Assembly: GCA_021824855.1 (NCBI GenBank)
Contig: JAKAJX010000132.1
Location: 1-6,104 of the forward strand
Reading direction: 5' to 3'
Length of the DNA stretch: 6,104 nucleotides
Origin: Bacteroidota bacterium
GTDB taxonomy: Bacteria > Bacteroidota > Bacteroidia > Chitinophagales > Chitinophagaceae
Shown here one piece after another: positions 5,207-6,104 of the stretch. Position 1 is the stretch's first letter. Each line of letters opens with the position of its first letter. The position numbers and the translations under genes are program-made. The notes under the pieces were generated by a model that worked only from the letters and a program-made list of their open reading frames with translations, searched no databases and was not told where the DNA came from.

Positions 5207-6104
5207 ATGCCGCTTAAAGTATATAATTCATTAACCAGAAAAAAAGAACCATTTAATTCAATCATTGCCGGTCGCGTGGGTATGTATGTATGCGGCCCAA
5301 CCGTAAGCGGCGAAAGCCATTTAGGCCATGCCCGACCATTTATTACTTTCGATGTAATTTATCGCTATTTATTATTCCTCGGATATTCCGTTCGCTATGT
5401 AAGAAATATTACCGATGCCGGACATTTTGAAGAAGAAGGCCGCGAAGCGGTAGATAAAATAAGCTCTAAGGCTGTATTAGAAAAATTAGAACCCATGGAA
5501 TTGGTTCAAAAATATACTAACCTATTTCATTGGGCCATGCTGCAATTTAATAATATGCCTCCAAGCATTGAACCAACTGCAACAGGGCATATTGTAGAAC
5601 AAATAAACATGATTGAACAAATTATTGCCGATGGTTATGCCTATGTTACCAATGGCTCTGTTTATTTTGATGTAGAAAAATATCATACTACTTTTTCTAA
5701 AAAAGGACTACCCTACGGCATATTAAGCGGAAGAAATATTGAAGAACAATTAGAAACAACCAGAGAATTAGATAATCAGGATGAAAAAAGAAATAAAAAC
5801 GATTTTGCCTTGTGGAAAAATGCACCCGCAGAACATATTATGCGATGGAAAAGCCCATGGGGAGAAGGTTTCCCGGGTTGGCATATAGAATGTTCTGCCA
5901 TGAGTACAAAATATTTGGGAGAAGAATTTGATATTCATGGTGGCGGAATGGATTTACAATTTCCACACCACGAATGCGAAATTGCACAAAGTACTGTTTG
6001 CAATAATATTACACCCGCACGCTATTGGTTGCATAATAATATGATTACCATCAATGGTAAAAAAATGGGTAAAAGCTATAATAATGTAATTAAACTAAGC
6101 GAAC
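5207..6104 (+). CDS. cysS: Cysteine--tRNA ligase (CysRS), 3'-truncated by window edge
   Basis: Class I aminoacyl-tRNA synthetase that activates cysteine with ATP and charges tRNA-Cys in the cytoplasm. The ATG at 5207 gives MPLKVYNSLTRKKEPF, which aligns with the normal CysRS N-terminus. 299 codons are visible of an expected 490 or so, with no stop; the rest (the end of the stem-contact region and the anticodon-binding domain) lies outside. The HIGH motif is HLGH at 38-41. The KMSKS loop is KMGKS at 286-290, a variant I know from Bacteroidota CysRS. The cysteine-selecting zinc ligands are all present: Cys29, Cys229, His254 and Glu258, with the same 25- and 4-residue spacing as E. coli C209/H234/E238. 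GWHIECSAM and FDIHGGGMDL are typical. It lies 113 bp after the EEP gene, with a Cys-codon-rich mini-ORF in between. No clear Shine-Dalgarno sequence precedes it. Confidence 0.97.
   Translation, partial: MPLKVYNSLTRKKEPFNSIIAGRVGMYVCGPTVSGESHLGHARPFITFDVIYRYLLFLGYSVRYVRNITDAGHFEEEGREAVDKISSKAVLEKLEPMELVQKYTNLFHWAMLQFNNMPPSIEPTATGHIVEQINMIEQIIADGYAYVTNGSVYFDVEKYHTTFSKKGLPYGILSGRNIEEQLETTRELDNQDEKRNKNDFALWKNAPAEHIMRWKSPWGEGFPGWHIECSAMSTKYLGEEFDIHGGGMDLQFPHHECEIAQSTVCNNITPARYWLHNNMITINGKKMGKSYNNVIKLSE

Overview
This AT-rich window most likely comes from a member of the Bacteroidota, probably close to Chitinophagales or Sphingobacteriales. That placement rests on four things: Bacteroidota-style protein sequences (the RlmD C-terminal half, and CysRS with KMGKS in place of KMSKS), a tandem rhomboid pair, no convincing Shine-Dalgarno sequence before any start, and TAnnTTTG-like (-7) boxes next to starts. 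The exact taxon cannot be read from this sequence.

All genes are on the + strand. Layout: (1) the 3' three-quarters of a 23S rRNA m5U methyltransferase gene (rlmD), cut by the left edge; (2) a 98-bp gap with a candidate promoter; (3) an intact rhomboid intramembrane serine protease; (4) a second rhomboid-fold protein that has lost the catalytic Ser and the oxyanion residues; (5) two membrane-anchored endonuclease/exonuclease/phosphatase (EEP) family proteins that look like tandem paralogues, the first only 3 bp after the pseudo-rhomboid; (6) a 113-bp leader holding a 13-codon ORF, MKHLRLYCCYCCC, that ends in a run of Cys codons; (7) the first 299 codons of cysS, cut by the right edge.

The two ends are translation functions (rRNA modification and cysteinyl-tRNA charging). 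The middle is an envelope cluster of two membrane rhomboids and two EEP proteins whose catalytic domains are predicted to face the periplasm. Spacing (35, 3 and 21 bp) allows one operon, but a TAC(A/C)TT box lies 12-13 nt before four of the six start codons seen, so internal promoters with almost leaderless transcripts are possible.

The most interesting element is the Cys-codon-rich mini-ORF directly upstream of cysteinyl-tRNA synthetase. It looks like a cysteine-sensing leader peptide for cysS. No classical intrinsic terminator is visible, so its mechanism is open.
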